Shown: positions 24,098 through 32,854 of the stretch, piece by piece
Layout: the number at the start of each line of letters is the position of its first letter
Position numbering within the stretch: position 1 is the first letter of the stretch
NCBI RefSeq assembly: GCF_025499425.1
Contig: NZ_JAIMCB010000001.1
Coordinates: 310,001-374,000, forward strand
Length of the DNA: 64,000 bases
Source: Acidiferrimicrobium sp. IK
GTDB lineage: Bacteria; Actinomycetota; Acidimicrobiia; Acidimicrobiales; Palsa-688
Direction of reading: 5' to 3'
The notes under the pieces: generated by a model
The model's input: only the letters and a program-made list of their open reading frames with translations
What the model was told of the DNA's origin: nothing
The model's database searches: none
Made by a program: the position numbers and the translations under genes

Positions 24098-24600
24098 CCA
24101 GCGAACCGGACAATGTGTTAGGACCCTTAAGCTGTCTTCCGAGTCGTCAGCCGAGGCGGACGCGCCGTCCGCTGTCCGTGGTCAGGCCCGCGACAGATCG
24201 CCGGTTCGGCACTCCAGCCGTGGACAGCGGCAGGTTGCCGCCGCTGTTATTCGGCACCTCCGCAGGGCACTCCCTGGCCAAGGACCCTCGCAAGCGGCCC
24301 TCTCGGTATCCCACACCCGGCGATCAGGGACGCGAGCCGCCCGTGATACTGGGATGGTACTCGGCGACATTCTGGGCGAGTCTTCGGCGCTCACGGTGAC
24401 ATCTCGACCGAGCGCATGATCGTCGTTCCGGGCGCGGCTCACCGAGGTGGGCGGTGGTAGACCGGAGAGGGCAGAGGAGAGAATCTGCGGGTTGCTGGTC
24501 GGTTACGCCCGAGCCGCTCGGCGCAGCGACCGGTCTTCTCGAGTGGCCATTATGGCCGGCCTCGGGATCGCGCTGGTACTCCGATTTCCACCGGTTCGCT
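24098..24600. other. Intergenic stretch, no gene recognised
   Basis: About 500 bp between the MNT gene and the 3' end of the efflux pump gene. All frames give low-complexity or shadow-like translations. No repeat or RNA structure stands out. Confidence 0.5.
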
Positions 24601-26037
24601 TCAAGCATGGTCTTCGCCGGGTGCGGCTTGAGGAGTCCCGTTGGCGGGATGGCGTGCCCATCGGGGGAGCAGAGGGGAGGCGGCGAGCAGGGTGGCCAAC
24701 AAGGCGGTCTGCACCCAAAGGGTGTCTTCGACGGCCGTGCGGAACCCATGGCGGGTGGCCGCCGAGAAGAAGATCGTGCCGAGGGCGGCGACGCCCATGG
24801 CTCCCGACAGCTGCTGGATGGCGTTGAGCACCCCCGACGCCGAGCCGATCTCTTCGTCGGTCACCGAGGCCAGGACCACGTCGAATAGAGGAGCGACCAC
24901 CAGTCCCATGCCGAGGCCGGCCACGGCCAACCCGGGCAGCAGGTCGATCGTTCCCGTCGGAGCGTCTCGGTGCACGACGAGCTCGACCAGCACCCAGCCG
25001 ATCAGGCTGAGGACGGCGCCGGCCTGGATGACCGCACGCCCGAAGCGCTTCCCGAGGAACGCGCCGGAGGCGCCGGCTCCGACGGCCATGCCAAGAGACA
25101 TGGAGATGAAGGTCAGGCCTGTGTGGATGGCGGAGAAGTGTTGGCCGAGCTGCAGGAACACACTGATGGTGAGCAGCAATCCGCCCATCCCCGAGAAGAG
25201 CAACAACATCACGACCAGGCCGGCGGCGTAACCACGATGGGTGAAAACCGACGGGACCACGATCGGGTCCCGACCAGAACGGGCCCGGCGGTGCTGGTGC
25301 CACCCGAACGCCCCGAACAGCGCCAGAGAACCGGCGATGAGCAGGTAGGTCCACCACGGCCACCCGTACTGGCGGCCCTCGATCAGCGGGTACACCATGG
25401 CCAGGCAAGCGGCGGTCGACAGGACGGCACCGCCGAGGTCGAGGCGGGTCCGTTGCGATGGTCGTGACCGTGGGAGCAGGAACCAGCCTCCGGCTACGGC
25501 GGCCGCACCGAGGGGCACGTTGATCAGAAACACCAGGCGCCAGCCTGACCCGCCCAGGTCCCAGTCGACCAGGGCTCCTCCGAGGATGGGACCGAGCACC
25601 GCCGCCAGCCCGATCACCGGCCCGTAGACGCCGAAGGCCTTCGCCTGGTCTTCATCGGGAAAGGCGTCGCGCAGCAAGCCCAAACCTTGGGGCAACATTA
25701 CGGCCCCGGCCACACCCTGGATCAGGCGGAAGGCCACCAGCATCGGGGTGTCGGCGGCCACCCCGCATAGGGCCGAAGCCAGGGTGAACCCACTCGCGCC
25801 GGCGAGGAACATGGCTCGCCGCCCCACGATGTCACCCAACCGTCCACCGACGATCAGCCCGACGGCCACGGCCAAGGAATAGCCGCCCACGATCCACTGC
25901 AGTCCGGTCGATGAGGTGTGCAGGTCGGCGTGGATGGCCGGCGCGGCCACGTTGACCACGGTGGCGTCGAGCAGGTCCATGCACTCCGCGGCCAGCAGCA
26001 CGCCCAGCCCCCACCACTTGTGGCGATGTCCCACCAC
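24601..26037 (-). CDS. MFS transporter, DHA2 (14-helix drug:H+ antiporter) type
   Basis: 478-aa multi-pass membrane protein. Motif C-like start LLDATVVNVAAPAIHADLHT in helix 1, motif A GGRLGDIVGRRAMFLAGAS, RLIQGVAGAVMLPQGLGLL, motif C GPVIGLAAVLGPILGGALVDW, and about 14 hydrophobic segments, as in EmrB/QacA. Exports drugs or antibiotics using the proton gradient. GTG 26,037 (or the adjacent GTG 26,034) follows GGGAGG. Divergent from a TetR gene across three tandem operators, so induced by its substrate. Confidence 0.9.
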   Translation of the reverse strand: MVGHRHKWWGLGVLLAAECMDLLDATVVNVAAPAIHADLHTSSTGLQWIVGGYSLAVAVGLIVGGRLGDIVGRRAMFLAGASGFTLASALCGVAADTPMLVAFRLIQGVAGAVMLPQGLGLLRDAFPDEDQAKAFGVYGPVIGLAAVLGPILGGALVDWDLGGSGWRLVFLINVPLGAAAVAGGWFLLPRSRPSQRTRLDLGGAVLSTAACLAMVYPLIEGRQYGWPWWTYLLIAGSLALFGAFGWHQHRRARSGRDPIVVPSVFTHRGYAAGLVVMLLLFSGMGGLLLTISVFLQLGQHFSAIHTGLTFISMSLGMAVGAGASGAFLGKRFGRAVIQAGAVLSLIGWVLVELVVHRDAPTGTIDLLPGLAVAGLGMGLVVAPLFDVVLASVTDEEIGSASGVLNAIQQLSGAMGVAALGTIFFSAATRHGFRTAVEDTLWVQTALLATLLAASPLLPRWARHPANGTPQAAPGEDHA

Positions 26038-26057
26038 GTTCCTCCCGTCGACTAACA

Positions 26058-26104
26058 ACGAACGCCGTTCGTGATACGAACACTGTTCCACGAACGTTGT
26101 TCGT
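26058..26104. promoter_or_regulatory. Three tandem 15-bp TetR operators
   Basis: ACGAACGCCGTTCGT (26,058-26,072, perfect palindrome), ACGAACACTGTTCCA (26,076-26,090) and ACGAACGTTGTTCGT (26,090-26,104). Shared half-site ACGAAC. They fill the gap between the divergent pump and TetR genes; spacing of centres is 18 and 14 bp. Confidence 0.85.
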
Positions 26105-26127
26105 TGTCAACCGGTACAGTCGGGAGC

Positions 26128-26898
26128 GTGCCGCGACCCACCCTCGATCCCAACCAATACGGGGCCCCGCCGGCTGGCCGGCGGGCGGCGGCGGCAAACC
26201 ACCCCCGGCCGCCCAGGCGTGCTCTGTCCCTGCCGCTGATCGTCGACACAACTCTGCGCGTGGTCGATGCTGAGGGCGTGGACGCGGTCACGATGCGACG
26301 AGTCGCCGAGGAGCTCGGGACCGGCGCGGCGTCGCTCTACGCTCACGTAGCGGACAAAGACGAGCTGTTGGCCGCCGTCTACGACCGGGTCTTCGCAGAC
26401 ATCGACGTCACCGTTAGCCCCCATCCCGAACGCTGGGCTGAGCAGATCAAGGACTTCGCCCGTCGGCAGCGGGCCGCCTTGGCCGCCCACCGGGACCTGG
26501 CCCGGGTCGGTCTCGGCTCGATACCCACCGGACCAAACGCCCTCCGAGCGATGGAAGCCATGCTGAGTGTCATGGACGCAGGCGGCATCGCTCCGCAAAA
26601 GATCAGCTTCACCGGCGACCTGCTGGCCCAGTTCGTGAACGCCTCGGTCTACGAAGACAGCCTGTTTCAGTCCCGGTTCGACCGGAACAGATCCTTCCAC
26701 GAGTGGACCCAGCAAATGCAGGATGTCATCGCGTCCCTGCCCGCCGACCGCTTCCCCACCATCCACCGCCTCGCTCCAGCACTCTTCGACCCCGGCGAGG
26801 GCGAGAACGAACGGTTCGAGTTCGGGTTGGAGGTGATAATCCAAGGGCTGGCCGCCACGATGGCCAAGCCGCGTCCAGCGCGCCGCAACCGAAGCTAA
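26128..26898 (+). CDS. TetR family regulator of the efflux pump (TetR_C-type)
   Basis: 256 aa. HTH at about residues 35-80: RALSLPLIVDTTLRVVDAEG, TMRRVAEELGTGAASLYAHV with the following ADKDELLAAVYDRVF; the C-terminal domain is of the TetR_C (tetracycline repressor-like) type with LARVGLGSIPTGPNALRAME. GTG 26,128 was chosen as the start after the operators; GGGAG is only 1 nt away, so translation may be leaderless. Probably represses itself and the pump through the three ACGAAC sites. Confidence 0.87.
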   Translation: MPRPTLDPNQYGAPPAGRRAAAANHPRPPRRALSLPLIVDTTLRVVDAEGVDAVTMRRVAEELGTGAASLYAHVADKDELLAAVYDRVFADIDVTVSPHPERWAEQIKDFARRQRAALAAHRDLARVGLGSIPTGPNALRAMEAMLSVMDAGGIAPQKISFTGDLLAQFVNASVYEDSLFQSRFDRNRSFHEWTQQMQDVIASLPADRFPTIHRLAPALFDPGEGENERFEFGLEVIIQGLAATMAKPRPARRNRS

Positions 26899-27109
26899 CC
26901 CAGACCTGGCTCGTCATCGTCCTGGCAGAGATCGCCGAACAAGGCGATCCGCGCGTCGCCCAGCACCCCAAACAGCGACGACTTGATTCACACCGAATCG
27001 ACGACTGTACTCTCAGCCTCTTTCGTGGCTGGTCGTGGCAGGAAAAGCATAATATTCCACGCCCCTACGGGCGCCTCTCAGCCGGCGATCTGGGCGCACA
27101 TCGGACCGC

Positions 27110-27207
27110 GGTTGCGAGGCACCTCTGCTCGGGTTATTGAGGCAGCTGCTGATCTGTTCTCGGCATACGGAGTGTGGATGTCTGTCCGGTCATCAGCCTC
27201 CCCGTGA
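27110..27207 (+). pseudogene. Tiny TetR N-terminal remnant
   Basis: RGTSARVIEAAADLFSAYGV looks like the first helix of a TetR protein, cut after about 20 residues. The rest of 26,899-27,262 has nothing recognisable. Confidence 0.35.
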
Positions 27208-27262
27208 TGTCACCCGACTCCGCAACGGCTGCTCTTGACAGCGAACCATCGAGGTTCTGTGA

Positions 27263-27679
27263 TCAGGCGTCTTCGAGGAGCTTCTCGCCTGGAACGGCGA
27301 CCTGGACGTCTCCCTCCGGATAGCGGGCGACCATTACAAGCTCACCTCCGGTGGCTTCGATGAACTTCCGTAGTGTGGAGATCAAGAAGTCGGTGCGGCG
27401 CTCCAAGCGCGACACCTCGGACTGTTGCATGTCCATAGCCTCAGCAACGGCGGCTTGGGCCAGGTTCCGGGCTCTGCGGAGTTTGGCCAGGGTGAGTTGA
27501 TGCTGGTCAATCTCACCCACGGCCCGGTCGTAAGCGTTTCGCGCCTCTGGACTGGCCAGGATTCGGTCCCGTAGCTCCCGGCCTCTCTGGTCGGCCTTCT
27601 CGTAGTCGGCTTGATTGAATGTGTGATCGTCTGCCTCGGCTGTGTCAACCGGCACCGCCTTAGCTCCAGTTCGCGGCAT
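27263..27679 (-). CDS. HigA-like XRE-family antitoxin
   Basis: 138 aa. C-terminal HTH at about residues 65-120: LTLAKLRRARNLAQAAVAEA, DMQQSEVSRLERRTDFLIST, then LRKFIEATGGELVMVARYPE. The N-terminal part carries a charged helix (YEKADQRGRELRDRILASPE) typical of antitoxins of the phage Gp49-like toxin group. It lies 22 nt behind the toxin gene, toxin-first order as in higBA. Expected to bind the toxin and repress the promoter at the palindrome 28,127-28,140. Confidence 0.82.
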   Translation of the reverse strand: MPRTGAKAVPVDTAEADDHTFNQADYEKADQRGRELRDRILASPEARNAYDRAVGEIDQHQLTLAKLRRARNLAQAAVAEAMDMQQSEVSRLERRTDFLISTLRKFIEATGGELVMVARYPEGDVQVAVPGEKLLEDA

Positions 27680-27701
27680 GGTGGTGTTCCTTGGGGTCGT
27701 C

Positions 27702-28115
27702 TTAGTAGTTCTGGGCCTGGATGATCTTCCATCCCCTCTGCCCTGCGAGGATCGTCAGTCGTCGTTCTGCTTCTGCCACAGCCGGCGGGTACCACCGGCT
27801 TCCCAGCTCTGTCTTGTCGCCTCCGATCAACAGAACTGCTCTGATCTGGTCTCTCGGCGGTCGTACGAATCCATAGAGGATCCGAAGCACCGGCGGGTCT
27901 TTGGCATCGGGTGTCGTGGGGGTTGGGGGTGTGCGGCGTAGGGCTCGCAGCCCCAACCGAGAAGTGACTACGGGATGGGACTCGGGATCTCCGAGGTCGA
28001 ACCCATAGGCTTCGAGGCTGTCAATGAGCGCTTGGATCTCGGCAGCGATCGTCGGCGTCTCCTCGGCAACCTCTTCCAACCAGGTTGTGAAGAGGGGGTG
28101 GTAGGCCAGCTCCAC
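27702..28115 (-). CDS. HigB/RelE-like toxin (phage Gp49-like family)
   Basis: 137 aa. MELAYHPLFTTWLEEVAEET start, RLGLRALRR, VLRILYGFVRPPRDQIRAVL and LLIGGDKTELGSRWYPPAV match the Gp49-like HigB group, which are ribosome-dependent mRNA interferases. First gene of the pair. ATG 28,115 is 6 nt behind the -10, so the message is leaderless. Appears intact, unlike the vapBC pair outside the island. Confidence 0.83.
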   Translation of the reverse strand: MELAYHPLFTTWLEEVAEETPTIAAEIQALIDSLEAYGFDLGDPESHPVVTSRLGLRALRRTPPTPTTPDAKDPPVLRILYGFVRPPRDQIRAVLLIGGDKTELGSRWYPPAVAEAERRLTILAGQRGWKIIQAQNY

Positions 28116-28121
28116 ATAGAC

Positions 28122-28149
28122 AGTCTAGCGCATATGCGCTCAAGCGCAA
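28122..28149 (-). promoter_or_regulatory. higBA promoter with palindromic operator
   Basis: -35 TTGCGC (28,149-28,144), 16-nt spacer, -10 TAGACT (28,127-28,122). The spacer is mostly the perfect 14-bp palindrome AGCGCATATGCGCT (28,127-28,140), a likely HigA site. The start codon follows the -10 after 6 nt. Confidence 0.72.
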
Positions 28150-28365
28150 CCCCTTTTTCGCGGTCACTCCTCGCAGCTTGCGCTCGGGCAGCGACCACGA
28201 GGTGATTCCGGCGTCTCCGTAAGCACCCCACGGCCGGCGGTAGAGGGCGGTCCGGGGCCTCGATCGCCTGGATCTTCGGGGGCGCTCGGGTCGGACGTTC
28301 TGGGACAACGCCGCCCAGCCCCTGGGCCGGTTCAATGCGACGGTGGGGTCGGAGGCGTCGATGAC

Positions 28366-28881
28366 CTACGTGTGCCGCTCGAACATATAGGCATTCTCAG
28401 CTGAGAGGTTGTACTCGTTCCACGCGGCAGCGATAGCCGGCTTAAACCACCCGGCAGTTGCGGCGTTACCGCTTGTGTCCAGCGCCGTAACGAAGGTATC
28501 GAAGCCGTCCAGAACTGCCTTCCCTGTATCGAGTCGGCGTTGATGCACGTCCCAGTCTGCAATGTTGTCGCGCTCGCACATCAAGTGCATGACCCTCTGC
28601 GAGATCGCCTGGAAGTCTGGTCCGAGAACGCACTGGCGCCAGCCGTTCAAGTAGTCCTCGGCGTAGACGTCGTGCTCCCAGCGGCTTCGTCCGGGCCCGT
28701 AGAGAAAGCTGTCGAGCGTTCGAGCGTGCGTCAGGAAGGCTTCGAGGAGCGCAGTGGCTGCAAGGTCCGCACCTGGACCAACCGTCTGTGCGCCGGACAT
28801 CGCAGCCATTTGTCGTAGCTCGTAACCGACGTGCTGCTCTGCCGTGTATTGAAGACATGCCGCTGAGTGTTGATGGGTCAC
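28366..28881 (-). CDS. Hypothetical helical protein
   Basis: 171 aa, mostly helical and soluble: EQHVGYELRQMAAMS, DLAATALLEAFLTHARTLDS, DFQAISQRVMHLMCERDNIA, DWDVHQRRLDTGKAVLDGFD. No motif that I recognise; the four-helix character would allow a HEPN-like fold but no catalytic signature is visible. On the same strand as HigBA, 250 bp upstream of it, the gap holding nothing clear. Confidence 0.55.
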   Translation of the reverse strand: MTHQHSAACLQYTAEQHVGYELRQMAAMSGAQTVGPGADLAATALLEAFLTHARTLDSFLYGPGRSRWEHDVYAEDYLNGWRQCVLGPDFQAISQRVMHLMCERDNIADWDVHQRRLDTGKAVLDGFDTFVTALDTSGNAATAGWFKPAIAAAWNEYNLSAENAYMFERHT

Positions 28882-29102
28882 CCGAGACAGTCTGCTACTG
28901 CAGCCCCCGATCTGCTGGCCTGTTTGCCAACGCCAAAACTGCCGTGCCGGCGCGCACTACGCCTACGTTCGTCACAGCAGAACGCGGGCTCAGATCAACG
29001 GGTCGAGGCGGATCCTGGGCGGCATCCGTCGGCGATAGTGGGAACCTCTGATCCGGGCTTCGGGCACCCAACTCGACAAGAGTTCGTGGGCAGCGAGGCC
29101 TT

Positions 29103-29952
29103 CTAGGCGATGCGCTTGAAGTGGTCGACCAGGTCGGCGGCGCGGGTCTCGAGCACGCCCGGGCGCTCGGTGTCGTACAGGTCGAGTACCGCGGTGGACA
29201 GCTCGTCCTGCACGAACAACAGGTCCTTCAGCGCAGTCTCCGGCCACCACGTCGGGTCGAACACGACGCGGCCGTCGGCGCCGAGCGGCCAGCGCTGTTG
29301 CACCGTGATCACGGCTCGCTGAGCGAGGCGCACGCACTCGGCGAGCAGCGTCTCGGGCAGCTTGGCGTCGGCGCCGGGCCGCGAGGCGATGTCGAGGAGG
29401 AAGGGCACCGGCAGCCTGGTCGGCTCCACGAGAATCACGCCCTTGGTGATGGCGATGCGCCGCAGCGTCTCCGACACCGGCGCCGCGGAGACGAGCACCG
29501 GGTACCAGGCGGCGGTCGCCTCGCTGTTCAGACGGTTCAGGTAGAAGTCCCAGACCTTGTCGTAGAAGGTCACGACCTCGACCTTGGAGAGCGCTGTCAT
29601 GGCCTTCGACTCGAGGATGACGAGCAGGGCGCCCGTCGCCATGCGGCCGGCGCCGTCGAGCTCGTGGCGGGCGCCGCTCATCGAGCGGGTGCCGAGCAGC
29701 GTCGTCGACCCCGGTCCCTGGTGGCGGTCGAAGCCGCCGGCTTCGAACAGCTTGGCGACGCCCCGCTCCCATGCCCGGCCGTCCGGCAGCGGGGCGGGCG
29801 TGGGCGGCGAGGAGCCAGGCGTCGAAGCACAGCTCGGTTAGCGGGTCGGCGCGCCGGCCACTCGCCGTGCGCGGCCGGTCGACCCGTCGGAGGGCCGTCG
29901 GCATGCCGCGTACCCCGGTGGCGTCGAGCGGGGGCAGGTCAACGTAGGGCAT
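29103..29952 (-). pseudogene. Gene C of broken operon: PD-(D/E)xK-like nuclease, frameshifted
   Basis: Reconstructed length 282 aa. ATG 29,952 overlaps the stop of gene B (TGATG). N-terminus LPPLDATGVRGMPTALRR and DPLTELCFDAWLLAAHAR, then one extra G in a G4 run at 29,791-29,794 shifts the frame; the rest reads GRAWERGVAKLFEAGGF, GARHELDGAG and ALLVILESKAMTALSK. The Asp of HELD and the E-x-K of ESK are spaced as in PD-(D/E)xK nucleases. The segment FYDKVWDFYLNRL and a helical C-terminus follow. The portion after the frameshift could still be made from the internal ATG at 29,681. I know no named family for it. Confidence 0.65.
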
Positions 29953-30086
29953 CAGGCGAGGAGGAGGTCGTCGACGCCGTCGGCGTCTGTGGTGACGGTT
30001 GACGCCGTCGTGGTGCCGCCGCCGCCGAGGCAGTGATTCGGCCTGGGATCCGCGGAGGCTCTGTACCTTGGAAGTGAGGATGGAGC

Positions 30087-30422
30087 ATGGGATCGTCACA
30101 CCCGTCGCAGAAGCGGTACCCGCCTGAGTTGAGAGAGCGAGCGGTGAAGATGGCGCGAGACGCCATCGCGGAGCAGGGAGGTCAGAGCTTCGGGGTGATT
30201 CCCCGGATCGCCAAGCAGCTCGGGGTCGGCCCCGAGTCGCTGAGGGGCTGGCTCAAGCAGGCCGATATCGATGCGGGCAAACGGCCGGGGATCTCCAGCA
30301 CCGATGCCGCCCGGATCGCCGAGCTCGAGCGGGAGGTCCGCGATCTGCGCCGGGCGAACGACATCTTGAAAGCCGCCTCGATTTTCTTCGCGACCGAGCT
30401 CGACGGTCGCCCGAAGAAGTAG
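30087..30422 (+). CDS. IS3-family transposase OrfA
   Basis: 111 aa. HTH: KRYPPELRERAVKMARDAIA, IPRIAKQLGVGPESLRGWLK, then leucine-zipper-like helix RIAELEREVRDLRRANDILK and the classical end AASIFFATELDGRPKK. The original orfB lies in the -1 frame relative to it once the IS30 insert is removed, as expected for frameshifted OrfAB. Confidence 0.9.
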   Translation: MGSSHPSQKRYPPELRERAVKMARDAIAEQGGQSFGVIPRIAKQLGVGPESLRGWLKQADIDAGKRPGISSTDAARIAELEREVRDLRRANDILKAASIFFATELDGRPKK

Positions 30423-30426
30423 TCAG

Positions 30427-31545
30427 GGCGAGTTCAAGGGGTGACGGCTGCAGGGTGGGGTTGAGGGTCCACCGGTCGGAGTGACTGCACGGGCATGCTG
30501 CCCGCTGCACACAGCAACCCGACCGGTGGAGGACTCATCTTGCCAGCTGACCCGTTGACCTTGCCCGAACGCGAGGAGATCCGCGCTGGGATCGAGCGGG
30601 GAGAGACCGTGACATCGATCGCTGCCCGTCTTGGCCGCCACCGCTGCAGCGTGTCGAGCGAGGTGTCCCGCAACGGCGGACGCGGCTGCTACCGGGCGGT
30701 CAACGCGGAGACCCGCGCCCGGCGACAACGAGCCCGACCCAAGAAGACGGCCTTCGCCGGCGACGTCGCGCTCGCCGCACATGTGACCGCCCGGCTGCGA
30801 GCGAAGGACTCGCCGATGACCATCGCGGTCGAACTGGCAAAAGGCGTGTACCCGGAGGTGACTGGCAGGGTCAGCCACGAGACGATCTATGCCGCCGTCC
30901 ACGCCCAGGGGCGGCGGGGACTGGTCAAAGGCCTCCACGTCGGTCTGCACCGGCACCGACGGTGCCGCAAGCATCGAATCCCCAAAGGCGAGGCGCCGCA
31001 ACCGAAATCGCCGCTGGGGCAGTTCACCCCGATCAGTTCCCGGCCCGCCCAAGCCGATGGACGCACCCATGTTGGGCATCTCGAAGGAGACCTGATCATC
31101 GGTGCCGCCAACCGGTCAGCGATCGTCACAGTGTTCGACCGGGCCAGCCGCCACTGCTGGCTCGCCGACCTCCCCGACGGCCACAAGGCAGAGGCCACCC
31201 TCGCAGCTCTCGTCGAGCTCGTCGAGCGCATCCCCCCTCAACACCGCTTGACGCTCACCTGGGACCAAGGACGCGAGATGTCTCGCTGGGCTGACCTCCA
31301 AAAGCTCTGCGACATCGACGTCTACTTCGCCGACGCCCACCACCCCTGGCAGCGCCCCACCAACGAGAACGGCAACGGCCTCCTGCGCCGCTACGTCGGC
31401 AAAGGCACCGACCTGAGCATCTACACCCCCGCCCACCTACGAGCCATCGAGCACCGCCTCAACACCATGCCCCGCCGCAGCCTGAAGTGGTCAACCGCCC
31501 ACCACGTCTACACTGCCGCTGTCGCGATGACCGGTTGAACTCGCC
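30427..31545 (+). mobile_element. IS30-family insertion sequence nested in the IS3-family element
   Basis: 1,119 bp with perfect 11-bp terminal repeats GGCGAGTTCAA / TTGAACTCGCC and further partial match inside. 3-bp CAG repeat at 30,424-30,426 and 31,546-31,548. Removing it rejoins the IS3 orfA end to orfB (VSFIDAHRD). Confidence 0.88.
30495..31538 (+). CDS. IS30-family transposase
   Basis: 347 aa. N-terminal HTH LTLPEREEIRAGIERGETVT, SIAARLGRHRCSVSSEVSRN; DDE core with HVGHLEGDLIIGAANRSAIV (first Asp), TLTWDQGREMSRWADLQKLC (second Asp), and QRPTNENGNGLLRRYVGKGT (Glu). Reading frame complete. The true start may be slightly later, near LPADPLTL. Confidence 0.92.
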   Translation: MLPAAHSNPTGGGLILPADPLTLPEREEIRAGIERGETVTSIAARLGRHRCSVSSEVSRNGGRGCYRAVNAETRARRQRARPKKTAFAGDVALAAHVTARLRAKDSPMTIAVELAKGVYPEVTGRVSHETIYAAVHAQGRRGLVKGLHVGLHRHRRCRKHRIPKGEAPQPKSPLGQFTPISSRPAQADGRTHVGHLEGDLIIGAANRSAIVTVFDRASRHCWLADLPDGHKAEATLAALVELVERIPPQHRLTLTWDQGREMSRWADLQKLCDIDVYFADAHHPWQRPTNENGNGLLRRYVGKGTDLSIYTPAHLRAIEHRLNTMPRRSLKWSTAHHVYTAAVAMTG

Positions 31546-32491
31546 CAGCTTCATCGACGCCCACCGGGACAACACGACCGGTGGGCGTCGATGGGGGGTC
31601 GAGCCGATCTGCGAGGTTCTCGAGGTCGCCCCTTCTACCTACTACTCGGCCAAGTCCCGGCCACCGTCGGCCCGCGCGGAGCGCGACGCCGTGCTGATCC
31701 CGATCCTGGTGGCGCTCTGGGTCGCCAACTACTCGGTCTACGGACGACGAAAGCTGACCAAAGCGGCCCGCAAGACCGGCCATGACATCGGCCGGGACCA
31801 GGTGGCCCGACTGATGCGAGCGGCCGGGATACGAGGCGCCAGCCGGGCCAAGAAGCGTTTCACGACCCGCCAGGACCCCGCGGCCCTGCGCGCACCGGAC
31901 CTCGTGAAACGCAACTTCGTCGCCACCGGGCCCGACCAGCTGTGGGTTGCGGACTTCACGTACTGCTCGACGTGGTCGGGCGTCGTGTACGTGGCCTTCG
32001 TCATCGACGTGTTCTCCCGGCGGATCGTGGGCTGGAAGGCGTCGTATTCGATGAGCGCCAACTTGGTCATCGACGCACTGAACATGGCCGCCTGGACCCG
32101 GCGCCACAGCGCCCTTGACCGTCTCGTATGTCACAGTGACGCGGGGAGCCAGTACACCTCGATCGCCTACACCGAACGCCTCGACGACATCGGCGCCTCA
32201 CCCTCTATCGGCACCGTGGCTGACAGTTACGACAACGCGATGGCCGAGGCGGTCAACGCCTTGTTCAAGACCGAGCTCTACCGCAACCCGGCCGTGCTCG
32301 CTCGGGTCGGCGGGCACTGGAAAGGCCTCGACGACCTCGAGGTCGAGACCTGCGGGTGGGTGAGCTGGTTCAACACCGAACGCATCCACGGCGAACTCGA
32401 TGATCTCACCCCCGAGGAAGCCGAGGCCGCCCACTACGCGCTCAACCCCGCGATCTCTCCCGCTCTCCACAGCGGCCGCAGAGCCAGTTGA
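31487..32491 (+). CDS. IS3-family transposase OrfB, 5' end fused to IS30 end
   Basis: Native sequence begins at about 31,547 (SFIDAHRDN ... WGVEPICEVLEVAPSTYYSA). DDE integrase core: QLWVADFTYCSTWSGVVYVA, LVCHSDAGSQYTSIAYTERL, and DSYDNAMAEAVNALFKTELY with the Glu; C-terminus VSWFNTERIHGELDDLTPEE. The present frame starts inside the IS30 copy, so separation from orfA by 1.1 kb abolishes OrfAB production. Confidence 0.9.
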   Translation: MVNRPPRLHCRCRDDRLNSPSFIDAHRDNTTGGRRWGVEPICEVLEVAPSTYYSAKSRPPSARAERDAVLIPILVALWVANYSVYGRRKLTKAARKTGHDIGRDQVARLMRAAGIRGASRAKKRFTTRQDPAALRAPDLVKRNFVATGPDQLWVADFTYCSTWSGVVYVAFVIDVFSRRIVGWKASYSMSANLVIDALNMAAWTRRHSALDRLVCHSDAGSQYTSIAYTERLDDIGASPSIGTVADSYDNAMAEAVNALFKTELYRNPAVLARVGGHWKGLDDLEVETCGWVSWFNTERIHGELDDLTPEEAEAAHYALNPAISPALHSGRRAS

Positions 32492-32510
32492 CGGTGCCGG
32501 CATCTCCACG

Positions 32511-32534
32511 TTATGTCACGTACGCTTGACGTAA
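32511..32534. promoter_or_regulatory. Inverted repeat before passenger HTH gene
   Basis: TTATGTCA, 8 nt, TGACGTAA (one mismatch between 8-bp arms), immediately upstream of and touching the ATG at 32,534. Possible autoregulatory site. Confidence 0.45.
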
Positions 32535-32758
32535 TGGTGAGACCGAAGAGCGTGCCGGGCGAAACAGGTCAGGAGTTGATGGACCGAGTCGTCACCGCGG
32601 CGCGCGCCGCCACTGCGGCCGAGACGGCCCTTCACGACGCGGTGGACCACGCCCGCCAAGCCGGGATTCCCTGGGCGATCATCGGCGCCGCGGTCGGGGT
32701 GAGCCGCCAAGCCGCCCAGCAGAAGTTCTCCCGGCCAGCGCCGGGCCGGCTGCTCTAA
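32534..32758 (+). CDS. Small HTH protein carried inside the IS3-family element
   Basis: 74 aa. C-terminal HTH: HARQAGIPWAIIGAAVGVSR followed by QAAQQKFSRP, like the region-4-type HTH of small actinobacterial regulators. Preceded by a helix VVTAARAATAAETALHDAVD. ATG 32,534 chosen; ATG 32,513 is an alternative but lies in the inverted repeat. It is between orfB and the right inverted repeat, so it is a passenger of the IS. Confidence 0.65.
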   Translation: MVRPKSVPGETGQELMDRVVTAARAATAAETALHDAVDHARQAGIPWAIIGAAVGVSRQAAQQKFSRPAPGRLL

Positions 32759-32830
32759 CAGCACCCGCAGAAGGCTTGGTGGTGACTCGGCTCCGGGGTC
32801 AGCGCCGGGTCCATCCGCTACCCTCCAGAT

Positions 32831-32854
32831 CCTCAGGGTCACACAGCCCTGAGG
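32831..32854 (+). terminator. Hairpin near IS3 right end
   Basis: CCTCAGGG, loop TCACACAG, CCCTGAGG, without a T-run. It may end transcription from the IS before the interrupted gene. Confidence 0.4.

Noticed and set aside
24447..24888. Two overlapping plus-strand frames after the MNT gene
   Set aside because: Partly antisense to the efflux pump and without domain-like sequence.
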